The notes under the pieces were generated by a model that saw only the letters and a program-made list of their open reading frames with translations, had not been told where the DNA came from and ran no database searches. Positions 44,021-52,077 of a stretch of 64,000 nucleotides of DNA are shown here, piece after piece. Every line of letters starts with the position of its first letter. The stretch's first letter is position 1. Source of the stretch: JAALLB01 sp964502215 (GTDB lineage Bacteria; Pseudomonadota; Alphaproteobacteria; Rhizobiales; Rhizobiaceae); NCBI GenBank assembly GCA_964502215.1, contig CAZCUN010000010.1:1-64000 (forward strand). Direction: 5' to 3'. A program made the translations under genes and the position numbers.

Positions 44021-44803
44021 TCAGTTTTTTCGGAACATAGCGTTTGCAGCCCACCCCGTAAATATAGCCATCAATACAGCCATTATACCGTAGAGCAAAC
44101 CTTGCTCATGCGCGAGGTCATAAATCCAGCGTTCAAAGCCAACTTTTTCTATTACAAAACTTGATTTATTCGTATTTAAAATTTCGCCGTTTCGAAACAA
44201 ATAAGCCGTTACATTATGTTTGCCAATTGGAACATTTGCTGGAATTGAAAGTGTTGCGCGAAACAGGCTTGGGCTTAGTTGTTTTAACGTGCCAGGAATT
44301 TCTGAGAATAAATCTTGTTGAATACGTAATCGGCGAAGCGCGTCAGAAAACTCGCCTGGGTTCATGATGAGCCTTTTTTGCCCTTCAATTGGAATATTTT
44401 TACCAAGATTATCAATACCCAAACTATTTGGCGCAAGTTCAATTGCATTAGAAATCAAGTTTAATGGGCGAGCAGAAAGGATAGAATAAAAAGACGGAAC
44501 TGCCTCATATTTCTCGGACTGATTATTAATCCATATGCCGCCAATTCTTTCTTTCTTGCGAATGATGACGTCTTCTGGTGCACCCTCAACGCGTACCACT
44601 ACATCATATTCACCTCTGAAAAGTGCTGCTTGTTCAGTTGTTTCTATCGAACCAAAAATAACAATTTCAGCACCATCAAAACTAGAGCTTACGGGAACTT
44701 GATCCACTGAAATTCCCATTTGCAAGGATTCCGCTTTGGATGATGAACTTATAAATATTATACAAAGTAGTGAGGCTAAGAATAAAGAGAGAAAATTTTT
44801 CAT
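44021..44803 (-). CDS. Alphaproteobacterial membrane protein (PF09608/TIGR02186), TauE partner
   Basis: A 260-aa protein with an N-terminal signal peptide (ending SSSSKAES), a periplasmic beta-rich domain of about 200 residues, and one C-terminal helix (about 235-255). It matches the Alph_Pro_TM family, which I know as regularly encoded next to TauE/SafE exporters. Conserved segments include FDGAEIVIFGSIE, DVVVRVEGAP and GGIWINNQSEKYEAVPSFY. Function unknown; the topology suggests a periplasmic partner for the exporter. Its start overlaps the end of the TauE gene by 1 bp, so translation is coupled. Confidence 0.87.
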   Translation of the reverse strand: MKNFLSLFLASLLCIIFISSSSKAESLQMGISVDQVPVSSSFDGAEIVIFGSIETTEQAALFRGEYDVVVRVEGAPEDVIIRKKERIGGIWINNQSEKYEAVPSFYSILSARPLNLISNAIELAPNSLGIDNLGKNIPIEGQKRLIMNPGEFSDALRRLRIQQDLFSEIPGTLKQLSPSLFRATLSIPANVPIGKHNVTAYLFRNGEILNTNKSSFVIEKVGFERWIYDLAHEQGLLYGIMAVLMAIFTGWAANAMFRKN

Positions 44804-45747
44804 TAGTGACCTCCCAGATCCAAAGTGCCAATTATATTAAAGAAGTCATTTGGTGTGGCGACCAAATCATATCCAAGCCTAATACAGACGCCTAAAACTA
44901 ACAGGCCTAAGAGCGCGCGTAATTGCTCACCTTTTAGTTTGTGTCCAGCTGCTGCACCAAATTGAGCGCCAATGACTCCGCCAACCATTAAAATCAAGGC
45001 AAGGACAACATCAACCGTTTGGTTTGTTGCGGACTGAATTATTGTTGTGTAACCCGTTACAAAAATAATCTGGAATAAAGAAGTGCCAATCACAACATTG
45101 GTTGGAACACGCAATAAATAAATCATCGCAGGCACCATAATAAAACCACCGCCAACACCCATGATTGCAGCAAGAATACCAACCAGCATACCAAGAATGA
45201 GAACTGGGATTACACTTAAATAAAGTTTTGATTTGCGGAACCTAACTTTAAAGGGAAGTTTATGTATCCAACTATCATGACCTGTTTTTCGTTTTGGTGG
45301 TGCGTCGTCTTTCTTTGACTTACGAATTGCATTGAGACTTTCAATCGTCATCAGTGAACCAATTGAACCCAAAAACACGACATAAAGAATAGAGATTATA
45401 AGATCGAGTTGACCTGCGCTGCGCAAAGACGAGAAAATATAGACCCCGAGTGTTGAGCCTATCAAGCCACCAATCAACAGCATAATACCAAGCTTGATAT
45501 CCACCGTACCCTTTCTGAAGTGCGCAAGTGCACCAGAAAATGAAGAGGCTACAATTTGGTTGGCTTCGGTTGCCACTGCAACCGCAGGGGGAATGTTGTA
45601 AAAAATCAAAAGCGGGGTCATCAAAAAGCCGCCCCCAACACCAAACATGCCAGACAAAAAGCCAACGGCTGCGCCCATTCCAAAAAGAATGAACATGTTA
45701 ACGGACATTTCCGCAATAGGAAGATAGATGCTCACAGCATCCTCCAA
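44803..45747 (-). CDS. TauE/SafE family sulfite/organosulfonate exporter
   Basis: A 314-aa inner-membrane protein with two repeats of about four helices and the family segments GFLSGMFGVGGGFLMTPLLI near residue 29 and GILAAIMGVGGGFIMVPAMI near residue 189. Family members are linked to export of sulfite, sulfoacetate or related anions. A charged loop with KKDDAPPKRKTGHD separates the halves. It is the first gene of a run with the PF09608 partner. A promoter with a perfect -35 and an abutting inverted repeat lie upstream. The substrate is inferred from the family only. Confidence 0.9.
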   Translation of the reverse strand: MEDAVSIYLPIAEMSVNMFILFGMGAAVGFLSGMFGVGGGFLMTPLLIFYNIPPAVAVATEANQIVASSFSGALAHFRKGTVDIKLGIMLLIGGLIGSTLGVYIFSSLRSAGQLDLIISILYVVFLGSIGSLMTIESLNAIRKSKKDDAPPKRKTGHDSWIHKLPFKVRFRKSKLYLSVIPVLILGMLVGILAAIMGVGGGFIMVPAMIYLLRVPTNVVIGTSLFQIIFVTGYTTIIQSATNQTVDVVLALILMVGGVIGAQFGAAAGHKLKGEQLRALLGLLVLGVCIRLGYDLVATPNDFFNIIGTLDLGGH

Positions 45748-45814
45748 GCAAGTAATATGGATACGAATTGACTAGCTGACAATCTATGCTTTACCAGTGG
45801 TCATTATTTTCGGT

Positions 45815-45843
45815 TTATTGCGCCTCGAGAATGCGAATGTCAA
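45815..45843 (-). promoter_or_regulatory. Putative promoter of the TauE/SafE run
   Basis: On the minus strand TTGACA (45838-45843) is followed after 17 bp by CAATAA (45815-45820). The -35 is perfect and the -10 is weak. The predicted start lies about 60 bp before the TauE start codon. Confidence 0.5.
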
Positions 45844-45887
45844 TGCAAATAGACCTGTAAAATTTTAAAATAATAGGTCTAATTGCA
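45844..45887. repeat. Inverted repeat abutting the TauE promoter
   Basis: TGCAAATAGACCT at 45844-45856 and AGGTCTAATTGCA at 45875-45887 are inverted copies at 12 of 13 positions, with an 18-bp AT-only-like spacer. The right edge of the -35 box on the minus strand touches the repeat. It could be a regulator binding site upstream of the promoter, or a weak hairpin at the end of the preceding gene at 45901. Confidence 0.65.
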
Positions 45888-45900
45888 TATTCTGTTAATA

Positions 45901-46479
45901 TTAGCGAATACCACTAATAATTCTGCTGTGCACACCCTTGTTATTTCCCAAATCGATGTGACCATCTTTATACGTATATTGATCAAGTTTAGTCGTTGAA
46001 TTATTGCTAGCAACGCCAACGCGACGTTTAGAACATTCAACGCCTGTGCAAATAAAATTCTGCGCTCTTTTGACGTTGGACTTGATCGACTTTAAGGATG
46101 TTCCTTCGATGATACCAAGATAATTTACCGGAATGCCTTTTGCTGCCAGCTTATTAGCAATATCACTAACCATATTTGCGCCATAGCTGATACCAATCAG
46201 ATTAATTGGTTCATTTGGATTACGCTTATATCTAGCTTGGATATCTTTCAAAATATTAGGTTTAATAATTCTATTGCCCTCAATTGAGGTAATGTAACTG
46301 AATACTTTCGAGCCTGGAATTTTTTTGCCAAGATTATTCATGCCGTAACCGATAAATGGAACCGCACTTGCAAGCCCATTTACAATGTATGTTCTAGCGT
46401 TTGCCTGAGATGCAGCTAAGCTAATTGCGCTTGCAGCAAGCATTGTAACAAGAATTTTTTTACCAAGAAATTGAACCAT
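45901..46479 (-). CDS. Exported small alpha/beta-hydrolase-like protein
   Basis: A 192-aa protein with a Sec signal peptide (VTMLAASAISLAASQANA). The mature part of about 165 residues has a nucleophile-elbow-like motif GISYGAN near residue 99 after a beta strand (PINLIG), and late His residues in KDGHIDLG and GVHSRI. This suggests a minimal alpha/beta hydrolase or thioesterase-like domain, but it is short for the fold and no acid residue can be assigned with confidence. Two Cys (FICTGVECSKRR) could pair. Start: the ATG at 46479 follows AGGAG by 8 bp; an in-frame GTG at 46488 overlaps that site. Substrate unknown. Confidence 0.7.
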   Translation of the reverse strand: MVQFLGKKILVTMLAASAISLAASQANARTYIVNGLASAVPFIGYGMNNLGKKIPGSKVFSYITSIEGNRIIKPNILKDIQARYKRNPNEPINLIGISYGANMVSDIANKLAAKGIPVNYLGIIEGTSLKSIKSNVKRAQNFICTGVECSKRRVGVASNNSTTKLDQYTYKDGHIDLGNNKGVHSRIISGIR

Positions 46480-46589
46480 AAAACTCACTCCTAAAAATGG
46501 AATACCTTACCTATCGTAAAGTATATAGCAACTATGATATTATTTTTAAAGTAACAATTTTATTAATAGCTATTTGACTGAATCTGGTT

Positions 46590-46973
46590 TTACGCAACTT
46601 GCTTCTTTTTTCCTTTTTTAAAAAAGAAAAAAAGCAAGGGAATTACACCGATTCCGCTAAAAACTAATAAAATCCACCATTTGGAAAACCCGGTATCTTG
46701 TATTCGGCGCATCCCAACTGTCAGTGTTGGAATCGTTAAAAACATAAAAGAAATTAACGAAAGCCATTTGGGTGTATCTTGATCAAAAGCCATAACTTCT
46801 TCACCAGATAAATTTCCAATAAATGGCCCTAGGTATGCGCCATCAACAACCAATGTTATGCATAAAAAAATGCAAACAAATAGCAACCAGAACCAAAAGT
46901 TGCCTCTACTGGCAACTCCATTGGTATTTAGGTAATTAGTGAAGCCTTCGCTGATTGCATTAAAGAATCTCAT
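46590..46973 (-). CDS. DUF805 membrane protein
   Basis: A 127-aa inner-membrane protein with four helices. The pattern of DUF805 is clear: an N-terminal amphipathic stretch FTNYLNTNGVASRGNFWFWL, a central TVGMRRIQDTGFSKWW near residue 85, and a basic C-terminus. Function unknown. It lies 26 bp after the end of the PodJ-like gene on the same strand and may share its transcript. Confidence 0.88.
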   Translation of the reverse strand: MRFFNAISEGFTNYLNTNGVASRGNFWFWLLFVCIFLCITLVVDGAYLGPFIGNLSGEEVMAFDQDTPKWLSLISFMFLTIPTLTVGMRRIQDTGFSKWWILLVFSGIGVIPLLFFFFKKGKKKQVA

Positions 46974-46999
46974 TGATAGCTTCTGCCTTTATATTGTAC

Positions 47000-49900
47000 T
47001 TATACCGCGATCGCTTTAAGTGCTTTTAGGAATTCTCCATCAATTTGGCCATTTACTGGTAATCCGACTTTTCTTTGAAAAGCAGAGATCGCATTGCGCG
47101 TGTTTTGACCCATTATACCGTCTGGTGTACCCGCGTTAAAACCAACTTTTGTTAGCAATGATTGAGTTTGAGCAATTGTGTTACGGTCAACTTTAAATGG
47201 CGCATTGGCAACTGCTTTAGGCGTCCCCCATGCTGTGTTCGTTTGCACTTCATTTGCAGCGGTTACCACTTCTAGAGGCTTCCATTCTTCAACAAGTGAC
47301 TTCGCAATCTCTAGTTGATCAGGTTGAATTGCATTTGTAATAACATCACGTTTATTAGCAGCATCTTTATCGCCAGCTTTGGCCGCGATAGAGAACCATT
47401 TATATGCCTCAACAAGATTAACTTCAGTGCCAAAACCTTTGGTATGGAAAATGCCTGCGTTTACTTGGCTATCACGAACACCATAATCAGCTGCTTTGCT
47501 AAACCATTTAAATGCCTCTTGCATATCTGGTTGAGCAGACAATGCATTTGGAGTAGCGGTTAATACAGCAAGGTTATGCATTGCTATAATGTTTCCACCT
47601 TTAGCTGCTTTTTCATACCATTTGGCAGCAATGGCAGGGTTTTTCTCAATACCAAGGCCTTTTTCATTAAAGTTGCCAACAATATATTGTGCCGGAGCGA
47701 ATCCTAATTCTGCGGCTTTTTCATACCATTCAGCAGCTTTTGCTAAATCCTTTGGTGTACCAAGTCCGTCAGTGTATCGCTTACCAATTTCAAACAATGC
47801 ATCTGGCTCACCATTTTGTGCCGCTTGCTTTAAAGCATCAGAACCGAAGTTTAATTCATTTGGAAGCTCAAAGTTCTCCGCCTCTGGCGTAATATTTAAG
47901 CTTGCAGTTTCAATATTTACTTGTGGCGATAATGTATCATCAACCACCTCAGCAATATTGCTTCCAATATTTTCAATCGGTTCTACTACATTATCATCAG
48001 TAATTTGCGCTACTTTATCTGCTGCTGGAAGAACTGATGCTTGGGATAGATTATCAACTGCCTCGTCTGCAATAACAGCTGGTGTTTCAATAGATGCCAC
48101 TTGAGTTTGTTGCCCACCAATAAACTTTGATGCCAATGGCACAGCTAATGCAACAAACAATAGTGCTGCAGCACCCATAACGATTGCTTTTTTACGTCTA
48201 CCAAACAGTTCTGGTAATGAAGCCAATAGGCCTTTTTTTGTTTTTTCTTCTATCTCTTCTTCAACGGATCCTGCTTCTTGTGCTGCTGCTTGTGCTGCCC
48301 GTCTTGCTGCGGCAATAAAATCTGATCCAGAAGACTCTATATCGTTAGCTTTATTATTTTTACGTTGATTATTTGCTTGGCGCACGAGTGCAGCCAAATC
48401 TGGAGTGCCTGCACCAGGCTCTAGCGCAACATCAGATTCTTGATCAGGTAAATCATTTGAAGAAACTTCTGGCATATTTTCCATGCTCATCTCAGGAGTT
48501 TCAACTTCAGGAAGCTCAAGTTTTTCAGATATTTCCTCTTTTAAATCCTCTGCGCTATCTGCAAGTTTTTCTACTGCTGAGAGTTCATCAGTTTTAATCG
48601 TTTCAGTCTGAGAATATTCTTCCGTAACATCAGCATTAGCCAAACGAGCAGCCTGCACTAAATCATCTGCTGGTGACTTAACTTTATTGTCTTCTGGCAT
48701 TACTGGTGGCTCATAATTAGCTGGAGCGCTTTCAGTTTCAGGCTGATTTGATACTTCCTGAGTGCTTGAAAAACCCGATTGAACTTGTTGAGTTTCCATC
48801 AAAGGCAAGCCAACTGCACTTGGCATAACAGGTGCTGCAACATTTTTATTAGCTAATTCACTTTCAATGCTACCTAACCTTTGAACCATAAGATCAAGCG
48901 TTTCTGTTACCGCACCAAATGCTTCAATACTTTTTGTATTGTTGTTTTGTGTTTCTTGGTTCAATCTAGCAAGAACTTCAGACATTGAATCTAACGCGCT
49001 ACTATCCATTTGCGCTGCTTGTAAAGGCATTTGTGGCATTGCCTTAACAGACATTTTCACCGCATCTTCAGCTGCTTTAGTTGCAAGTTCAATTGTAATA
49101 TCGCGGTTTGAACCCAATTGTTCTTCAATACCTGTTAGCCTATTTACAATTGGATCAAGTGAAAAATCTGTTGTTTCTGTCGAAGGATTAGTTATTTGAC
49201 CAGAAATTATAGATAATTGCTTTTCAATCGAATTAAAATTGTCATCAGACATCGTATGTGAGCTAGGCATTGATAATTGATCGATAGCGCCTGCAATTTG
49301 TTCAAGTTGATTAACAATCACATCATTTGTTTGACTATTGTCTTTTGCTGGCATTGATAATTTATCAATCGCAGTAGAAATCTGGCTAAGTTGTTGGGTA
49401 ACTGCATCATTTGAAACATAGTCGTTTGCCTCAGACTGAGACTTGCTGATTTGGTCAACTAACGCGTCCATACGCTGAAGTAATGCATTGTTTTCTTGAT
49501 TAGAAATAGGTGCAGCTACAGACAATGATGATAGATTTTCAAGCTTCTCAGAAAGCTTGTCGATCTGTTTTTCCATGCCACTCATGTCAGGTGATGTAGC
49601 ATTCATTAGCGATGTAATGTCTGAAAGTTTTGCTTCCAGTTTTTTGAAGCTTTTTTCATCAGGTTTTGCCTGAGGAACGCTGAAACCATCGATTTTGGCT
49701 GACAATTTATTAATTTGAGTTTCCATGCCACTCATATCAGGCGAGGAAGAATTCATAAGCCATGTAATGTCTGAAAGTTTTGCTTCCAGTTTTTTGAGGC
49801 TTTTTTCATCAGATTTTGCCTGAGGAACGCTGAAACCATCAATTTTGGCTGACAATTTATTAATTTGAGTTTCCATGCCACTCATATCAGGCGAGGAAGA

Positions 49901-51187
49901 ATTCATAAGCGATGTAATGTCTGAAAGTTTTGCTTCCAGTTTTTTCATGTCCTCACTATCAGTTTTAGATTTTGGCGTCCCCAGCCCGTCTATCGTTTTA
50001 GCCATGTCTGAAATACGAGCTTCAATACGCTCTAGATTATTGATATTACCATCTTCGAGAGACAGCGCTACAACAGCTCTAGTAATTTCTTCAAGTCGTA
50101 CTTCAATGCTTGAAAATTCGGCACTAACACCTTCAGATTTTTCACTATATGAAGCGCTTTTGTCTACCTTTTCAACAACTTCTTGCAAGTCCATAACCTG
50201 CTTGGATAGTTCGCGATGGTTATTTTCAATCGCATTTATATACAAATCTGGCGTTGCAATAGAAGTCTGCAAAGCGTTGTGCATATCATCCAATCGCTTG
50301 GTGATGTCATCATGGCTAACTTCAAGTGTTTTTGCATAAATGTTTGGATTATTTAATGAAGCATCGATTGATTCTTTCATACCGATGATCTGCTTTGACA
50401 AATCCTTATGGCTTGCCTCTATAGCAGAAGAAAACACCGAATTGTCGATTGCTGCGCCTTGAGAACTTTCAAGCTGCTGCATGATGGCTCTATAATTTGC
50501 GGACAACGTTTCTTGAATTACCTGCAAACCCGCCTCACCATTGTCGGCAGAAGATATTCCAGCAATTGAGGTTTTTAGCCCCTGAAGCTCGTTGTTAATG
50601 TGGTTGTAATGTTGCTTTAATATTTCACTTTGTTGAAGCGCTATATTATGGCTCTCTTTGGTTGCCGCATTAGCACCATTAACAGCATGCAATTTCGCAC
50701 TCATTTGCTCAAGTGCTGATTTGATATTCTCAAGTTGCGGATTGTTAGCAAAAACATCCCCCACATGGGGCATTTGCTCCACAATTGGGCTTAAATGTGC
50801 AGGGTTTCCATAATTTGGATTTTGCTGCTGATATGGATTTGCTACTGGTGGTTGTTCAAAATATTGTTGTTGTGGCATTCCATGCTGAGGTTGCATCATA
50901 TGTTGTGGTGGTGCTTGCGGGCTCGGCATTGGTTGTTGAAACCCCATGCTTTGAGTTGGCTGTGGAAAGCCAAAGTTTGACATTGGGTCATTTACCCCAT
51001 GTTGATGCTGCTGCATCATGCCAGACTGTTTGTGCATCGAATTTAAGCGACGTTGAATTTCTTCAGCCTCATTACCCATTGGATAAGCGCCATAGCCGCC
51101 AGCTTGTTGCTGCGTGAGTTTGCTTAATTGTGATCGTGCTCTGCGCATTCGCGATAGCCCATTCCATAAATAATGTTGTTGATTCAA
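47000..51187 (-). CDS. podJ: PodJ-like polar localization protein
   Basis: A 1395-aa polarity and cell-cycle scaffold candidate. The N-terminus is rich in Gln, Met and Pro (about 30-130). A long coiled-coil region follows (about 150-800) with a recent tandem repeat, then an acidic, disordered stretch (about 820-1000). One membrane helix lies at about 1005-1022 (IVMGAAALLFVALAVPLA). The periplasmic part has Sel1-like repeats at about 1120-1290 (GKRYTDGLGTPKDLAKAAEW and similar) and a peptidoglycan-binding domain at about 1335-1393. This is the order seen in PodJ of Caulobacter and rhizobia. The downstream-oriented neighbours merR and beta-oxidation genes match the rhizobial podJ region as I remember it. 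The start is a TTG at 51187 without a clear ribosome binding site; the ATG at 51148 is an alternative. Confidence 0.87.
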   Translation of the reverse strand: MNQQHYLWNGLSRMRRARSQLSKLTQQQAGGYGAYPMGNEAEEIQRRLNSMHKQSGMMQQHQHGVNDPMSNFGFPQPTQSMGFQQPMPSPQAPPQHMMQPQHGMPQQQYFEQPPVANPYQQQNPNYGNPAHLSPIVEQMPHVGDVFANNPQLENIKSALEQMSAKLHAVNGANAATKESHNIALQQSEILKQHYNHINNELQGLKTSIAGISSADNGEAGLQVIQETLSANYRAIMQQLESSQGAAIDNSVFSSAIEASHKDLSKQIIGMKESIDASLNNPNIYAKTLEVSHDDITKRLDDMHNALQTSIATPDLYINAIENNHRELSKQVMDLQEVVEKVDKSASYSEKSEGVSAEFSSIEVRLEEITRAVVALSLEDGNINNLERIEARISDMAKTIDGLGTPKSKTDSEDMKKLEAKLSDITSLMNSSSPDMSGMETQINKLSAKIDGFSVPQAKSDEKSLKKLEAKLSDITWLMNSSSPDMSGMETQINKLSAKIDGFSVPQAKPDEKSFKKLEAKLSDITSLMNATSPDMSGMEKQIDKLSEKLENLSSLSVAAPISNQENNALLQRMDALVDQISKSQSEANDYVSNDAVTQQLSQISTAIDKLSMPAKDNSQTNDVIVNQLEQIAGAIDQLSMPSSHTMSDDNFNSIEKQLSIISGQITNPSTETTDFSLDPIVNRLTGIEEQLGSNRDITIELATKAAEDAVKMSVKAMPQMPLQAAQMDSSALDSMSEVLARLNQETQNNNTKSIEAFGAVTETLDLMVQRLGSIESELANKNVAAPVMPSAVGLPLMETQQVQSGFSSTQEVSNQPETESAPANYEPPVMPEDNKVKSPADDLVQAARLANADVTEEYSQTETIKTDELSAVEKLADSAEDLKEEISEKLELPEVETPEMSMENMPEVSSNDLPDQESDVALEPGAGTPDLAALVRQANNQRKNNKANDIESSGSDFIAAARRAAQAAAQEAGSVEEEIEEKTKKGLLASLPELFGRRKKAIVMGAAALLFVALAVPLASKFIGGQQTQVASIETPAVIADEAVDNLSQASVLPAADKVAQITDDNVVEPIENIGSNIAEVVDDTLSPQVNIETASLNITPEAENFELPNELNFGSDALKQAAQNGEPDALFEIGKRYTDGLGTPKDLAKAAEWYEKAAELGFAPAQYIVGNFNEKGLGIEKNPAIAAKWYEKAAKGGNIIAMHNLAVLTATPNALSAQPDMQEAFKWFSKAADYGVRDSQVNAGIFHTKGFGTEVNLVEAYKWFSIAAKAGDKDAANKRDVITNAIQPDQLEIAKSLVEEWKPLEVVTAANEVQTNTAWGTPKAVANAPFKVDRNTIAQTQSLLTKVGFNAGTPDGIMGQNTRNAISAFQRKVGLPVNGQIDGEFLKALKAIAV
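49621..49945 (-). repeat. Tandem 150-bp repeat inside the podJ coding region
   Basis: Units 49621-49770 and 49771-49920 differ at only 4 of 150 positions. The first 25 bp of a third unit follow (49921-49945). Each unit encodes 50 residues of coiled coil containing KLEAKLSDIT and MSGMETQINKLSAKID. The period keeps the reading frame. Confidence 0.95.
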
Positions 51188-51448
51188 AAAAAATCGAATC
51201 TATTAGGGGATAGCTTTTACAAAACAGGGTAAACAATGCGTTAATCATTACGATATTAGTAATGATTTTTAATTTTTAATGCGATAAAATCTTACTATTA
51301 TTAATTATATTCTTAACGCGATTTTTTTTATTAACTATTTGTTAACAGTTTAAACCTGCCTTGAAAAAAAAATAAATTATGATAATTGTACGTTAGGGAA
51401 CGTAGTGTGAAGCATTATTTTTTCTTGGCTGGAAAAATAGGAATAATT

Positions 51449-51886
51449 ATGAGCGAAATAACAGCTCAGGATATGCTAGAAAATCTCGTAGAGAGTTTTT
51501 CTGATGATATACCTGAAATAAAAGAAATTTACAGAATTGGCGACTTGGCGCGCGAATTTGACGTGAGTCTAAGGACTTTACGATTTTATGAAGATCGTGG
51601 TCTAATAAGTCCTGAGCGTTCGGGCTCAACACGTCTTTATTCTAATGAAGATCGAAAGCGTCTAAAAATCATAATTCTTACCAAGAATGTTGGATTCTCA
51701 CTTATTGAAATCGAGTCTCTTCTCAAAATTTATGATGATGACGATGATAAACAAGACGTCTCTTATCTTGCTGATAAATTTAAAGAACAAGCGGCAAGAC
51801 TGCATAATCAAAAAGACGAACTTCAAAAATCAATAGATGAGCTGGAAAAAGCCATCAACTTTATTGAAGGCCAGTCAAAAAGTTAA
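51449..51886 (+). CDS. MerR-family transcriptional regulator
   Basis: A 145-aa regulator. The winged helix-turn-helix reads YRIGDLAREFDVSLRTLRFY, then EDRGLISPERSG and TRLYSNEDRKRL. A C-terminal coiled coil (about 95-140) serves for dimerisation. No metal-binding Cys is present, so it is not a metal sensor; it resembles the MerR proteins that control fatty acid or branched-chain amino acid catabolism. Start: the frame is open to 51386, but the ATG at 51449 follows AGGAA by 5 bp. It is divergent from podJ and lies directly upstream of the beta-oxidation genes. A perfect palindrome lies 42 bp after its stop. Confidence 0.9.
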   Translation: MSEITAQDMLENLVESFSDDIPEIKEIYRIGDLAREFDVSLRTLRFYEDRGLISPERSGSTRLYSNEDRKRLKIIILTKNVGFSLIEIESLLKIYDDDDDKQDVSYLADKFKEQAARLHNQKDELQKSIDELEKAINFIEGQSKS

Positions 51887-51927
51887 AATCTCAATGCATA
51901 GCGTGAGAAAATATGCAATTGACCTAT

Positions 51928-51945
51928 TTTGACGTTTACGTCAAA
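51928..51945. promoter_or_regulatory. Candidate MerR operator before the beta-oxidation operon
   Basis: TTTGACGTTTACGTCAAA is a palindrome with perfect 8-bp arms around TT. It lies in the 191-bp gap between merR and the first acyl-CoA dehydrogenase gene. MerR-family regulators of catabolic operons are known to bind palindromes of this kind. No promoter with certain -35/-10 spacing could be assigned around it. Confidence 0.6.
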
Positions 51946-52077
51946 GTTAATATGACTTATAAGATAACTCAAATGCTTTAAATCGCATTCAAAGCTTGTA
52001 GAATACATATATATCGTAAATGATAGATATTTATGTATTTAGCTAGCTATTTGTGTATTGTTTGAGGAGAAACAGTT

